41,572 nucleotides of DNA from an uncultured Clostridium sp. (GCA_900556135.1 USNR01000015.1:1-41572), one strand, 5' to 3'; shown: positions 14,569 through 23,273, counted from the first letter of the stretch. The notes: a model not told the origin generated them from the letters alone. Numbers and translations: made by a program.

Positions 14569-15426
14569 TTATATAGGATTTACATGAATAATAGATAAAT
14601 AAACCTGATTTAGACTGTTTAATCTTTTTTCTAGTTTGTCCGCTATTTCATGACTGGCGAATGTAGACATATTTCCATCCAAATAAATACTGACGGAAAT
14701 TAGATATTTATATCCGACAGGTTTAGAAGTCAGATGATTTATTTTTTGTATTTCGGCAAATTCGTTAATAACATTTAAAATTTCTTGTTTGGTTTCATCA
14801 TCTATTGCGGAATCCATTAGAACATTGTAGCTTTCTAAAAATATTTTTACGCCTGAGTAACATATCCAAATAGCAATGCCAATTCCGACGATACCATCAA
14901 AAGAATAAATACCATAAATATTAAATATAACAGAAATTAATGTGAATGTAGTAACAATGCAGTCGTTTCTGTGATCCTTCATATTGGCTTTTATAAGTAT
15001 ACTATTGTGCTTTTTATAGGCATGTTTAGCATAAAAAAACAATGAAAGCTTAACTGTTATAGTAACAATACAAATTAATATTAAAAAATTGACAAAGCTT
15101 ACAGGTTCAGGATTTATTAGTGAAATTATAGAGTCGTATAGTAGTTTGAAAGCTATTAATATCATAGAAAGAGCGATTAAAAAGGAAAAAATATATTCAG
15201 CTTTTCCATGACCAAAATTATGAGATTTATCCTGAGGTTCGTTAGCTATTTTATTTCCAATAGAACTCATAAGTGAAGCAAATATGTCTCCAGCACTATT
15301 GGAAGCATCAGCAATCATTGCTTGGCTTTTACTTAAAATGCCAATAGACATTTTTATAATTAGTAAAAATATATTTCCAATAATACCTAAAATACTAACT
15401 TTTTTTATTGTATCATATCGATTCAT
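14569..15426 (-). CDS. Cation diffusion facilitator, probably a manganese exporter
   Basis: A 285-residue CDF transporter with several predicted membrane helices and a C-terminal cytoplasmic domain (YLDGNMSTFASHEIADKLEKRL). The transmembrane metal site reads Asn43/Asp47 (ADASNSAGD) and Asp151/Asp155 (KDHRND). Zinc-transporting CDFs normally have His/Asp here, and an Asn-Asp-Asp-Asp set is the pattern described for Mn2+ exporters such as MntE. The loop HNFGHGKAEYI is also typical. MNRYDT is chosen as the start because GGAGG lies 9 bases before it. The longer frame from 15474 lacks a site. It is a single-gene unit convergent with the 14004 gene. The metal assignment is inference. Confidence 0.85.
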   Translation of the reverse strand: MNRYDTIKKVSILGIIGNIFLLIIKMSIGILSKSQAMIADASNSAGDIFASLMSSIGNKIANEPQDKSHNFGHGKAEYIFSFLIALSMILIAFKLLYDSIISLINPEPVSFVNFLILICIVTITVKLSLFFYAKHAYKKHNSILIKANMKDHRNDCIVTTFTLISVIFNIYGIYSFDGIVGIGIAIWICYSGVKIFLESYNVLMDSAIDDETKQEILNVINEFAEIQKINHLTSKPVGYKYLISVSIYLDGNMSTFASHEIADKLEKRLNSLNQVYLSIIHVNPI

Positions 15427-15658
15427 GTAATAATTCCTCCATAAATATAATACTATTTTTAGATATATTAGCACAATATATTACAAATTAAAAGCAAAAA
15501 AGCAAAAAAATAGTAAATAGTCAACTTTAATGGGAAAAAATGTAATAATTTGAAGTACGAAAATCCTTTACAGCTTAGATATAAGGTGATAATCTTGAGA
15601 TAGACGCAAAAAATATATGTATAGTAAAAATTTATAAAATTGTAATTTTTTTACAAAT

Positions 15659-15674
15659 TTTCGCCATAGCGAAA
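15659..15674. repeat. Small palindrome upstream of an XRE gene
   Basis: TTTCGC-CATA-GCGAAA, 6 perfect pairs, in the 300-base space (15427-15725) between the divergent CDF and XRE genes. It lies about 50 bases before the XRE start and is a possible operator. I see nothing else in this space except AT-rich sequence. Confidence 0.35.
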
Positions 15675-15725
15675 GCTTATTATGTTTTAATAACCAGATA
15701 AAAGATAAAAGAATTGGTGGGAACG

Positions 15726-15926
15726 ATGCATATAGAAGTTTTAATAAAAGACGTGAGAAATGAAAAAAATGTAACTCTCTCCGGATTAGCAAGGAGGAGT
15801 GGTGTTTCAGTGGCACATTTAAGTGATATAGAAAAGGAAAGAAAAAGTCCAAGCTTATTAGTAATGGTAAGAGTGGCTAAAGCTTTGGATGTGCCTATAA
15901 CAGATTTATATAGAGTAAAGTGGTGA
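15726..15926 (+). CDS. Small XRE-family regulator
   Basis: A 66-residue protein that is a single helix-turn-helix domain: LSGLARRSGVSVAHLSDIEKERKSPSLLVMVRVAKALDVPITDLYRV is a textbook Cro/CI core. GGTGGG lies before ATG 15726. The in-frame TTG at 15714 would cover that site. A 69-residue protein follows 3 bases later and is almost certainly co-translated. Family members of this size repress their own operon, so a role as local repressor is likely but not shown. Confidence 0.85.
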   Translation: MHIEVLIKDVRNEKNVTLSGLARRSGVSVAHLSDIEKERKSPSLLVMVRVAKALDVPITDLYRVKW

Positions 15927-15929
15927 TTT

Positions 15930-16139
15930 ATGGAAAAATACAGCAGAAGTTTGGAAGAACTAAAATTGTACCTAAAGATAATAAACGAAATACCAAACGA
16001 AAGAATGTGGAATAAATATGCAAAAGAAGAAAAATGTTTATCAAGTAAATCATTAGAATATTGTTATGGTGAAAATTTTAATAAAATGTGCAGAAAATTA
16101 ATAAAAGAAGTTCGTGCTGAAAAGAGAAATGGAAAATAA
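15930..16139 (+). CDS. Small hypothetical protein paired with XRE regulator
   Basis: A 69-residue basic protein. The segment IPNERMWNKYAKEEKCLSS resembles the short helical repeats (about 40 residues, with W and YA) seen beside homing-endonuclease domains and taken to bind DNA. That likeness is by eye only. It is co-translated with the XRE regulator (3-base gap) and ends in a terminator that overlaps its stop. It may be a partner or a second DNA-binding subunit. Confidence 0.6.
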   Translation: MEKYSRSLEELKLYLKIINEIPNERMWNKYAKEEKCLSSKSLEYCYGENFNKMCRKLIKEVRAEKRNGK

Positions 16140-16166
16140 CAGGGGAAAGAACCTCTGTTATTTTTT
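16136..16166 (+). terminator. Terminator of the XRE/small-protein operon
   Basis: A 10-base-pair stem (16136-16145 with 16152-16161, one G-U) followed by six T. The left arm includes the TAA stop. Confidence 0.85.
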
Positions 16167-16274
16167 GTTCAAAAATTTTTGATATATACTAGACTTTTTT
16201 TTTCAAATAGCTTATTATATATATGAATAAAAAGGAAATACTAAAATAAAATATACATGAAAGGAAGAAGTATT

Positions 16275-16811
16275 ATGAATATATGGCATGATATAAATGA
16301 AAATAGAATTGCAAAAGATGATTTTATGGCAGTTGTAGAAATACCTAAGGGGTGTAAAAATAAATATGAGTTAGACAAAGAAACAGGATTTTTAAAGTTG
16401 GATAGGATATTATATACAGCAACTCATTATCCAGCTAACTATGGATTTATTCCTAGAACATATGCGGGAGATAATGATCCATTGGATGTTTTAATTCTAT
16501 GTCAAGAAGAGATATATCCTCTAACATTGGTTCCTTGCTATCCTATAGGTGTATTAAGAATGATTGATGATGATGAAGAAGATGAAAAAATCATAGCTAT
16601 AGCAAAAAAAGATCCATTTTTAAATACTTATAAAGATATTTCTGAACTACCACCTCAAACATCAGCTGAAATAATGCACTTTTTCGAGGTGTACAAACAG
16701 TTAGAGGGAAAACAAACCACAATAGATAAGATGATGGGAAGAGAAGAAGCTGAAAAGATAATTCAGGAATGTATAGATAATTATAAAAAAGAATTTGAGA
16801 ATAATAAATAA
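16275..16811 (+). CDS. ppa: Family I inorganic pyrophosphatase
   Basis: A 178-residue soluble pyrophosphatase that hydrolyses pyrophosphate to phosphate and so drives biosynthetic reactions. The active-site segments are VVEIPKGCKNKYELD, THYPANYGFIPRTY and the metal-binding DNDPLDVLILC. Length fits the family. ATG 16275 (MNIWHD) has AGGAAG upstream. The ATG at 16257 would place the start on the ribosome binding site. It is apparently monocistronic. Confidence 0.93.
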   Translation: MNIWHDINENRIAKDDFMAVVEIPKGCKNKYELDKETGFLKLDRILYTATHYPANYGFIPRTYAGDNDPLDVLILCQEEIYPLTLVPCYPIGVLRMIDDDEEDEKIIAIAKKDPFLNTYKDISELPPQTSAEIMHFFEVYKQLEGKQTTIDKMMGREEAEKIIQECIDNYKKEFENNK

Positions 16812-16896
16812 ATTTAAAAATGTAGAAATTTGAAAACTTAAATTGTGAAATATATATAATATTTTAGAACAAATATATACAATGCGAGGTGAAGAA

Positions 16897-18138
16897 ATGT
16901 TTGAAAAAATAATATTTAATCTTTTAGCTTTTACATTATTTATATTGATGTTCCTTAGATTAGTAAGAAAAAATGATACAAGCTATGTGTATTTGCTTGT
17001 TGTACAATTTGTTGGAATATTAATAAGCTTTATAGGATTAATATTGAATATAAAATTAAATGTTATTATAAAAATTTTGATGTATGTATTATCTGTTGTT
17101 ATACCTATACTTATATTTATACTTGAAAAAAAAAGTAAAATTAACTTTGCAGAGTTCATAAGCATGTTTATGAGTGAAGTTTATTTGATACTAAAGAATG
17201 ATAAGAAAGCGGAAAAGTATTTAAGTAACACAATAAAAAAATATCCAAACAGTGTAAAGTTACATGAGAAGCTGGCAAAAATATATGAGGAAAATGGTTT
17301 AAAAGAAAAAGCTTTGGAAGAGTATGAAACAATATTAGCAGAGGATTCTCAAAATATTGATGTTCTTATAAAAGTTGGAAATTTATATGAGTCTTGCGAT
17401 AGAAATAAGGAAGCAAAAGAAATTTTTTATGAAGTCTTAAATCAGGAACCAGAAAATTATGAGGCTAGCATGAAATTAGGAAATGTATTGTTTGAAGAAA
17501 ACGAATATAAAGAAGCAATACAGATTTATATGGCTGCATTAAAATATAGTTCAGCAGATTATGATTTGTATTATAATTTAGGCATGACATATACAATGTT
17601 AAATGATTTTCAGAAGGCAAAAGAATGTTATGAAACTGCAGCAAAGATTAACAGTGATCTTTATCATGCAAGATATACACTTGGACAGTTGAGTTTAATT
17701 TATGGAGATTTGGAAGAGGCTAGAAAATATTTTGAAGAATGCATAAATTCAGAGGATGTGGAAGCGGGGGCATACTTCTATTTGGCAAGAATAGCTATAA
17801 TTAAAGGTGATCAAGAGAGAGCTATTAATTATGCAAATATTGCTATTGAAGATGATGCAGATTTATATGAAAAAATACAAAGTGATAATATGTTTATTAC
17901 AATAAAGGACAAAATTAATAAGCCAGAATTGAATATTGAAACAAGTAAGAAAATAAATGTATCGAAAAAAGAAAGGCAGATTTATAAACATTTAGACCAT
18001 ACGTGTAAACTTGTTGGAAAATTGAATAATAATGATATTCAGATGATAGAAAACGTAATGAAAACAAAAGAACAGACATCAGAAGAAAAAGAAAATATAA
18101 TTAGACAAGAGGAAATACAAAAAGGTGAAATAGAATAA
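16897..18138 (+). CDS. Membrane-anchored tetratricopeptide-repeat protein
   Basis: A 413-residue protein. Three hydrophobic segments (about 5-22, 30-48 and 54-75) anchor it in the membrane. From ~90 to ~330 it is a run of TPR units, for example KLHEKLAKIYEENGLKEKALEEYE, DVLIKVGNLYESCDRNKEAKE and DLYYNLGMTYTMLNDFQKAKE. The tail is charged. TPR arrays bind other proteins, and such anchored forms often act in envelope assembly. Exact partners are unknown. ATG 16897 is chosen because GAGGTG lies 5 bases before it. The ATG at 16882 overlaps that site. It lies upstream of uppP, separated by 132 bases. Confidence 0.85.
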   Translation: MFEKIIFNLLAFTLFILMFLRLVRKNDTSYVYLLVVQFVGILISFIGLILNIKLNVIIKILMYVLSVVIPILIFILEKKSKINFAEFISMFMSEVYLILKNDKKAEKYLSNTIKKYPNSVKLHEKLAKIYEENGLKEKALEEYETILAEDSQNIDVLIKVGNLYESCDRNKEAKEIFYEVLNQEPENYEASMKLGNVLFEENEYKEAIQIYMAALKYSSADYDLYYNLGMTYTMLNDFQKAKECYETAAKINSDLYHARYTLGQLSLIYGDLEEARKYFEECINSEDVEAGAYFYLARIAIIKGDQERAINYANIAIEDDADLYEKIQSDNMFITIKDKINKPELNIETSKKINVSKKERQIYKHLDHTCKLVGKLNNNDIQMIENVMKTKEQTSEEKENIIRQEEIQKGEIE

Positions 18139-18270
18139 AAAGAATATGTAATAAATTTAATAAAATTTAATATATTCTAAATATAAGCATCATATTGTAA
18201 TAGATGCTATTGAACTTTTAATAATACATTAAGAGTTTGAAAAAAATGTAGAAGAGAGGGAAAAATAAAA

Positions 18271-19056
18271 ATGGAAATATATCAAGCAATAATTTTAGGA
18301 ATAGTACAGGGATTGACAGAATTACTACCGATTTCGAGTTCAGCACATTTAACAATAATACCATGGATTTTTAATTGGAATATACCTGAATCTTTTGATG
18401 TGGCACTTCATTTTGGCACATTACTAGCAATTGGATTATTCTTCTTTAAAGATTGGATTTCAATGATAAAAGGTGGATATAATTATATTGTAAAAAAAGA
18501 AAAAACAGTCCAAGGAAGAATGTTTTGGTACATTGTATTAGCAACTATACCAGGAGGAATAGTTGGGTTTTTATTGGATCATTTTTTATCTGATTCATTA
18601 AACAAACCTATAATAATAGCTTTGGCTCTTATATTCATGGGAACTGCTTTATATATAGCGGATGAAAAATGCAAAAGCAAAACAAAATATGAGCAAATGA
18701 CATTAAAACAAACTTTTTTAATAGGTGTTTCTCAGGCATTAGCCTTTATACCAGGTGTTTCAAGATCTGGGGTAACTATAACAACAGCAAGAATATTAGG
18801 AGTAGATAGAACATCAGCAGCAAAATATTCTTTTATGCTTTCTGCACCAATTGTTTTAGCAGCTACTATTTTTAAGATAAAAGATTTTGTTTTTGATTTA
18901 CCATTTGTATTGGGAGTAATTGCAAGCTTTTTAGTTGGAATTGCAGTTATAAAATTTTTACTAGAATACCTACAAAAAAAGAGCTTTAAAGTATTTGCAA
19001 TTTACAGAGTAATATTTGGAATATTTATAATAGCGTTAGCAATAATAAGAATGTAA
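18271..19056 (+). CDS. uppP: Undecaprenyl-diphosphatase
   Basis: A 261-residue polytopic membrane protein of the BacA/UppP family, which recycles undecaprenyl diphosphate to the monophosphate lipid carrier needed for peptidoglycan. The two conserved motifs are present: GLTELLPISSSAHL near the start and PGVSRSGVTI in the middle, with ISSS and SRSG catalytic-loop residues. Loss of dependence on this enzyme or its overproduction affects bacitracin sensitivity in other bacteria. GAGAGGG precedes the ATG and a terminator follows, so it is expressed by itself. Confidence 0.93.
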   Translation: MEIYQAIILGIVQGLTELLPISSSAHLTIIPWIFNWNIPESFDVALHFGTLLAIGLFFFKDWISMIKGGYNYIVKKEKTVQGRMFWYIVLATIPGGIVGFLLDHFLSDSLNKPIIIALALIFMGTALYIADEKCKSKTKYEQMTLKQTFLIGVSQALAFIPGVSRSGVTITTARILGVDRTSAAKYSFMLSAPIVLAATIFKIKDFVFDLPFVLGVIASFLVGIAVIKFLLEYLQKKSFKVFAIYRVIFGIFIIALAIIRM

Positions 19057-19080
19057 AGAACCTAGAAATAGGTTCTTTTT
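19055..19080 (+). terminator. Terminator of uppP
   Basis: Nine base pairs (19055-19063 with 19070-19078) with a 6-base loop and a T-run to 19081. Confidence 0.85.
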
Positions 19081-19129
19081 TACAAAAATATTACAATGTT
19101 ACAATTAAATTACTATTAAAGAAATTCTA

Positions 19130-19157
19130 TTGACTTTTGACGAAAAAAAGATAAAAT
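19130..19157 (+). promoter_or_regulatory. Probable promoter of the type IV pilus operon
   Basis: TTGACT (19130-19135), 16 bases, TAAAAT (19152-19157). A second pair (TTGACG 19137, TATAAT 19163-19168) has a poorer 20-base spacing. This leaves a leader of about 100 very AT-rich bases in which I see no riboswitch. Confidence 0.5.
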
Positions 19158-19264
19158 ATTAATATAATTATGTATAAAGCTAAAATTTGGAAAAAATGAT
19201 AAAAAAAAGAAGTATTTTATTATATTTTTTGTTAAATATAATAATGTGAGAGGAATTGAAAAAA

Positions 19265-20875
19265 ATGGCCACTTGTTTAGGGATTTATGTAGATAAAAAC
19301 ATAATTAAATATGCAAAAATATCAAGAGAAAAAACTTCTACTAAAGTAGAAGCTTTTGGTGTTAAGGTTTATTCTGACTTTAAGCAAACTATTGACCAGA
19401 TTATTGAAGAAACATTTAGCTTTAAAATTCCAATAAGTGTTAATATGAGTGAAGAAATGTACAATTATTTGTATATGTCAGACTTACTTAGCAAAAAAGA
19501 TTTAGAAAAAGCAATAAAGACTGAATTCGAATCATATTGCTATGATAAGGGACTTAACCCAAATGCTTTAGAATCTAGATATGTATTGGTAAATGATGCA
19601 AATGATAAAGAAAAAATAAAAGTAATTCATGTGTCTATAGACAAGATAAAATTAAATAATGTGGTTAATAACTTTGAAGGTTATAGAGTTACAAATATAA
19701 CTCCAATACCTTTAAGCATTGCAAGCATTGCACCGATTAATGCTAAAGAAAATGTAGCTATAGTAAATATAGAAGACAAAACAACTGTTACAGTAGTTAA
19801 TGGCGAAAAAGTATATGAAGTTCATCAAATTGAAAAAGGTGCAGCAGATATATTAGATGCTATAAATGTTAAAGAAAATTCGTATGCTAAAGCATATGAA
19901 ATATGCAAGAATTCAACAATATATACTATGCAGGGAAGGAATCTACAAGAAAAAGAAAATGAATACTTAAGTGACATTATACCTACTTTGTATCAGATAG
20001 CAACAGAAGTAAACCAAATTGTTAATGATTCAATGATAAAGATAAATAAAATATATATTACAGGAACAGCGTCTGTTATAAATAATGTGGATTTATATTT
20101 TGAAGAACTTATAGATAGTGCAAAATGCGAAATATTAAAACCATTCTTTATAGAGGATAGTCCAAAAGTAAATATGAAGGATTATATAGAAGTAAATTCA
20201 GCAATTGCTTTGGCTCTTCAAGGATTGGACTATGGAATTAAGGATATTAATTTTAGTAAGGTAAAGGCTAAGTTTTCAGGAATAACGATGCCAGGAAGCA
20301 AAGAGGGTAATAGCAATACTAGTGAATTCTTTAGAAAGATTAACAATATTACTATTTCAAATAAACAACTTGGAGCATGGCTAATTAGATGTTTTGCATT
20401 TACGATAATTGTGTTTATTGCTTATTCTGGAATTGCTTTAATTATAAAACAACAGGCGGATAGCAAAGTAAAACAGATTTCTAAATCTAAAGATTATACT
20501 AACCAACAAATATCGTTGATAAAAAAAGATACAACAAGTGTTAATGATAAAATAACAGAGTACAATACTTTAACTAAGAATTTACAAGATGCAACTAGTG
20601 CTATCAATGAAAAAAATTCTTATAAAAATACTATACCAGTATTACTTAGCCAGATAATGAATGTTATTCCAAAACAAGTTCAGTTAACATCAATAGAAAA
20701 TACAACTGATAAAAAGATAGTTATAAATGCACAATCAGCAAAATATGAACAATTAGCATACTTTAAGGCTAGGTTAAAATCAGAAGGCATCTTAGAACCA
20801 ACAACTGTTGTTTCATCAGAAGCAGTTAAAGATGGCGATGTTGTAAAAATAGTAATAGAGGGAGAACTACCATGA
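19265..20875 (+). CDS. PilM-PilN fusion, type IV pilus inner-membrane platform
   Basis: A 536-residue protein. Residues 1-~340 have the actin-like PilM fold (LGIYVDKNIIKYAKIS at the start, NVAIVNIEDKTTVTVVN, INKIYITGTASVINNVDLYFEE, SAIALALQG). A basic linker follows, then one membrane helix (~376-395), a coiled-coil stretch and a periplasmic-type beta domain typical of PilN (VLLSQIMNVIPKQVQLTSIE). In most species PilM and PilN are separate proteins that bind through the N-terminus of PilN. Here they appear as one chain. ATG 19265 is preferred over TTG 19256 because GAGAGGA is correctly placed for it. It heads the pilus operon and overlaps the next gene by 4 bases. Confidence 0.8.
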   Translation: MATCLGIYVDKNIIKYAKISREKTSTKVEAFGVKVYSDFKQTIDQIIEETFSFKIPISVNMSEEMYNYLYMSDLLSKKDLEKAIKTEFESYCYDKGLNPNALESRYVLVNDANDKEKIKVIHVSIDKIKLNNVVNNFEGYRVTNITPIPLSIASIAPINAKENVAIVNIEDKTTVTVVNGEKVYEVHQIEKGAADILDAINVKENSYAKAYEICKNSTIYTMQGRNLQEKENEYLSDIIPTLYQIATEVNQIVNDSMIKINKIYITGTASVINNVDLYFEELIDSAKCEILKPFFIEDSPKVNMKDYIEVNSAIALALQGLDYGIKDINFSKVKAKFSGITMPGSKEGNSNTSEFFRKINNITISNKQLGAWLIRCFAFTIIVFIAYSGIALIIKQQADSKVKQISKSKDYTNQQISLIKKDTTSVNDKITEYNTLTKNLQDATSAINEKNSYKNTIPVLLSQIMNVIPKQVQLTSIENTTDKKIVINAQSAKYEQLAYFKARLKSEGILEPTTVVSSEAVKDGDVVKIVIEGELP

Positions 20876-21567
20876 AAAACTTATTGATGTCAGTATTTAC
20901 ACTTCTTTTGGCAATGTTGATAGTAGTGATAATGGTAAGAGGAATATCAATAGGTGGCATAGAAGTGCTAAGTATAAGTCAGATAATTCAGAAAAATGAA
21001 GACTTAAATAAGCAAGTTGAAGAATTAAATAGCTTAAATAATGTAACATATAAAAAAGCCTTAAGTGATTTAAATGATGCAACAAAAAAATTAGCTACTA
21101 GTAAGTCGACATATCTTGATATTGCAAGTGTAAGTAGTGATGATGAAATAAAAGAGGCAAATCAAGATAAGTCGTATGCTATGGAATATTTGTGGAGTCA
21201 AATAGGAAATCACGCAACAAGTAAAGGTGTTAATTTAAAGTTGACAGTAACTTCTACTGGAGTTTCAAACAAAAACAAATTAACATTTAATGTTACTGGA
21301 AGTTATATAGCAATTAGAGACTTTATTTATGCACTTGAAGATGACACTGATTTGAATTTTAGAATTGAAAATTTTAAGATATCAACAGGTTCAACAGAAG
21401 AAAGCTTAAATTGTACATTTATTGTAAATGATATAGGAATTAAAGAAGAACAAACTACTACTACGGTTCAAAGTTCTACTAGTACAAAAAACAGCGATAC
21501 TACTAATACAACAAACACAACAAAAGATGTAGCTAGTAGCAGAATCGATAATGCGGTAGGTAATTAA
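20872..21567 (+). CDS. PilO-like pilus alignment protein
   Basis: A 231-residue bitopic membrane protein: one N-terminal membrane helix (~5-25), a coiled-coil region (~40-75), a ferredoxin-like domain (YAMEYLWSQIGNHATSKGVNLKL, YIAIRDFIYALEDDTDLNFRIENF), and a disordered Thr/Ser/Asn-rich tail. This is the PilO/GspM layout. Its ATG overlaps the TGA of the PilM-PilN gene, so translation is coupled and the two products probably interact directly. Sequence identity to named PilO proteins is low and the call rests on architecture and position. Confidence 0.75.
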   Translation: MKNLLMSVFTLLLAMLIVVIMVRGISIGGIEVLSISQIIQKNEDLNKQVEELNSLNNVTYKKALSDLNDATKKLATSKSTYLDIASVSSDDEIKEANQDKSYAMEYLWSQIGNHATSKGVNLKLTVTSTGVSNKNKLTFNVTGSYIAIRDFIYALEDDTDLNFRIENFKISTGSTEESLNCTFIVNDIGIKEEQTTTTVQSSTSTKNSDTTNTTNTTKDVASSRIDNAVGN

Positions 21568-21588
21568 AAGAGGAGGGTACTAAATATA

Positions 21589-22005
21589 ATGAAATCTATT
21601 ATTAAAGAAGTTACAATAATTATTTTATTGTGTTTAGCAATATGCTTGATATTAGGAATAATATTTTACACGTATATTCCTTCTAATATTGTTGTACCAG
21701 AAAATGTTGAAGCATATTCAACATCTAATACAATAAAAGAAGAAATTGATGAAGAAATAGCAGAATATCCAAAAGAAAATCTTGTTTTCGAAATAACGGA
21801 TTCTGATTTAACATTGTATAGAAGAACACAAAGTTATGATGAAGGAAAGGCAAATCCATTTGCCGCATCTAATTCTACATCTATAGGTACAGACACTACT
21901 TCAAACACAACTGGAAACGGTTCAAGCAATGGTGGAAATACTTCAAAAGGAAACAGTGCAACAAATTCAACAGAAACGTTTTTTGACGATACAAAGATGA
22001 AATAA
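21589..22005 (+). CDS. PilP-like small membrane protein
   Basis: A 138-residue protein with one N-terminal membrane helix (~8-30), an extracytoplasmic segment, and a Ser/Thr/Asn/Gly-rich disordered end. The motif YDEGKANPF recalls the '(R/D)(D/N)PF' motif of PilP and related pilotin-interacting proteins. Position directly after PilO agrees. There is no lipobox and no HR domain, so it would be a reduced PilP. AGGAGG precedes the ATG. Confidence 0.55.
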   Translation: MKSIIKEVTIIILLCLAICLILGIIFYTYIPSNIVVPENVEAYSTSNTIKEEIDEEIAEYPKENLVFEITDSDLTLYRRTQSYDEGKANPFAASNSTSIGTDTTSNTTGNGSSNGGNTSKGNSATNSTETFFDDTKMK

Positions 22006-22067
22006 TTAATTAGGTTATATTTAAATATTAAATATATACAAAAAAACACAAGAAGGAGGAATTTTAT

Positions 22068-22277
22068 ATGTTTAAGAAAGAAAAAGGTATTACATTAGTT
22101 GCATTAGTTGTAACAATAGTTGTATTATTAATACTTGCAGGTGTAAGCTTGAGCTTAGTATTAAACAATCAAGGTATAATTACAAAAGCTAATGCAGGAA
22201 AAACAAACTATACAAATGCTGCAGAAGAAGAAAAAACTGAATTGACTAATGCAGAAAAATATATGAATAGTTTATAA
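22068..22277 (+). CDS. Very small type IV pilin-like protein (probable major pilin)
   Basis: A 69-residue protein with a class III leader (MFKKEKG, cut before Ile) and the hydrophobic helix ITLVALVVTIVVLLILAGVS. The mature chain would be 62 residues, little more than the N-terminal helix, with no globular head. Position 5 is Ala, not the Glu usual in pilins. This form occurs widely in clostridial genomes as 'KGITL.ALV' proteins. AAGGAGG gives a very strong start. A hairpin follows the gene, suiting higher expression than the downstream genes. I infer that it is the main fibre subunit because it is the only such gene here placed among the assembly genes with these signals. Confidence 0.8.
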   Translation: MFKKEKGITLVALVVTIVVLLILAGVSLSLVLNNQGIITKANAGKTNYTNAAEEEKTELTNAEKYMNSL

Positions 22278-22301
22278 ATTTCTTAATAAAGATATTTTAA
22301 G

Positions 22302-22340
22302 TGGTTACCTATATGGTATATATTATTATATGGGGAACCA
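22302..22340 (+). terminator. Imperfect hairpin after the pilin gene (partial terminator)
   Basis: TGGTTACCTATAT (22302-22314) can pair with ATATGGGGAACCA (22328-22340), with two or three mismatches, followed by TATTTT. It lies between pilin and prepilin peptidase. A leaky terminator or stabilising hairpin here would raise pilin mRNA over the rest of the operon. Confidence 0.4.
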
Positions 22341-22401
22341 TATTTTAAAATTAGGAAAAAAATTATAACTGATATTTGCACTAGGAGGAAAGAAGCTAAA
22401 A

Positions 22402-23226
22402 ATGGATTTTATATTATATTTTTTTGTATTTTTAATTGGAATTACATTTGGAAGTTTTTTTACATTAGCAGTTTATAGAATACCACTAGGAAAAGACATA
22501 ACACATACAAGATCGTATTGTCCAAATTGTAATCATAAATTAGCTTTTATAGATTTAATTCCAGTATTTAGTTATATTTTTCTAGGTGGAAAATGTAGAT
22601 ATTGCAAGAAAAAAATAAGAGCTAGATACTTATTATTAGAGCTATTAACAGGAGTAGCTTTTGTTTTGTTTGCTATGTCAGTTAATGTAAAAGTTTTAGA
22701 TTTAAATACAAGTATAATTGTATACTTAGCAACAGGTTTCTTGTATTTGGCTGGTCTTTTTATAATAGCTGGAATAGATAAAGAAAGATTTGAAATAAGA
22801 AATGAAGTTTTACTTTATGTGGTTATAGTTGAAGCATTGTATATTATATATCTATACATAGTAGAAAAAGCTAATATTTATAGATATGTTATATACTTAT
22901 TTGTCATGGTCGTATTTATAGTGGCTAATAATTTGTATTTCAGTAAAAAAGCTAAGAATAATTATACATTTGAATGTTTGATTTTAGTTTTAGCAATGCT
23001 AACTTTTACATATGAAACTTGTACAATATTAACAATAATGTGTGCATTAATTGCAATTGCCATAAATATTGTTATGTATTTAATAAAGAACAAAAGTAAA
23101 AAATATGTAAAAAATAATAAAGGAATTTTAAAAGAGTATAATATTCCTATTGGATATTATTTATGTGTTAGTAATATAATTATGTTATTTGCTACTAATT
23201 TTATAATCTTTAATCAGTTAGTTTAA
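22402..23226 (+). CDS. Prepilin peptidase homologue (A24 family), second active-site motif missing
   Basis: A 274-residue polytopic protein. The N-terminal methyltransferase-type domain is intact, with paired zinc cysteines Cys40/43 and Cys65/68 and GSFFTLAVYRIPLG. The first catalytic Asp is Asp126 (AGIDKERFEIRNEV). The second motif, GxGDxKL, should lie near residues 185-195, but the sequence there reads KKAKNNYTFE and has no Asp. A24 peptidases need both Asp. Either this enzyme has an altered site, or it is inactive and another peptidase works elsewhere. It is co-transcribed with the pilins. Confidence 0.8.
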   Translation: MDFILYFFVFLIGITFGSFFTLAVYRIPLGKDITHTRSYCPNCNHKLAFIDLIPVFSYIFLGGKCRYCKKKIRARYLLLELLTGVAFVLFAMSVNVKVLDLNTSIIVYLATGFLYLAGLFIIAGIDKERFEIRNEVLLYVVIVEALYIIYLYIVEKANIYRYVIYLFVMVVFIVANNLYFSKKAKNNYTFECLILVLAMLTFTYETCTILTIMCALIAIAINIVMYLIKNKSKKYVKNNKGILKEYNIPIGYYLCVSNIIMLFATNFIIFNQLV

Positions 23227-23273
23227 ATATTATTTAAAAATATTGGTTAATATAAGAAAGGGAAAACTATTAT

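Noticed and set aside
19169..19264. Cyclic-di-GMP riboswitch before the pilus operon
   Set aside because: The leader is short, very AT-rich, and lacks the conserved GCAAAGC-type core or other signature bases.
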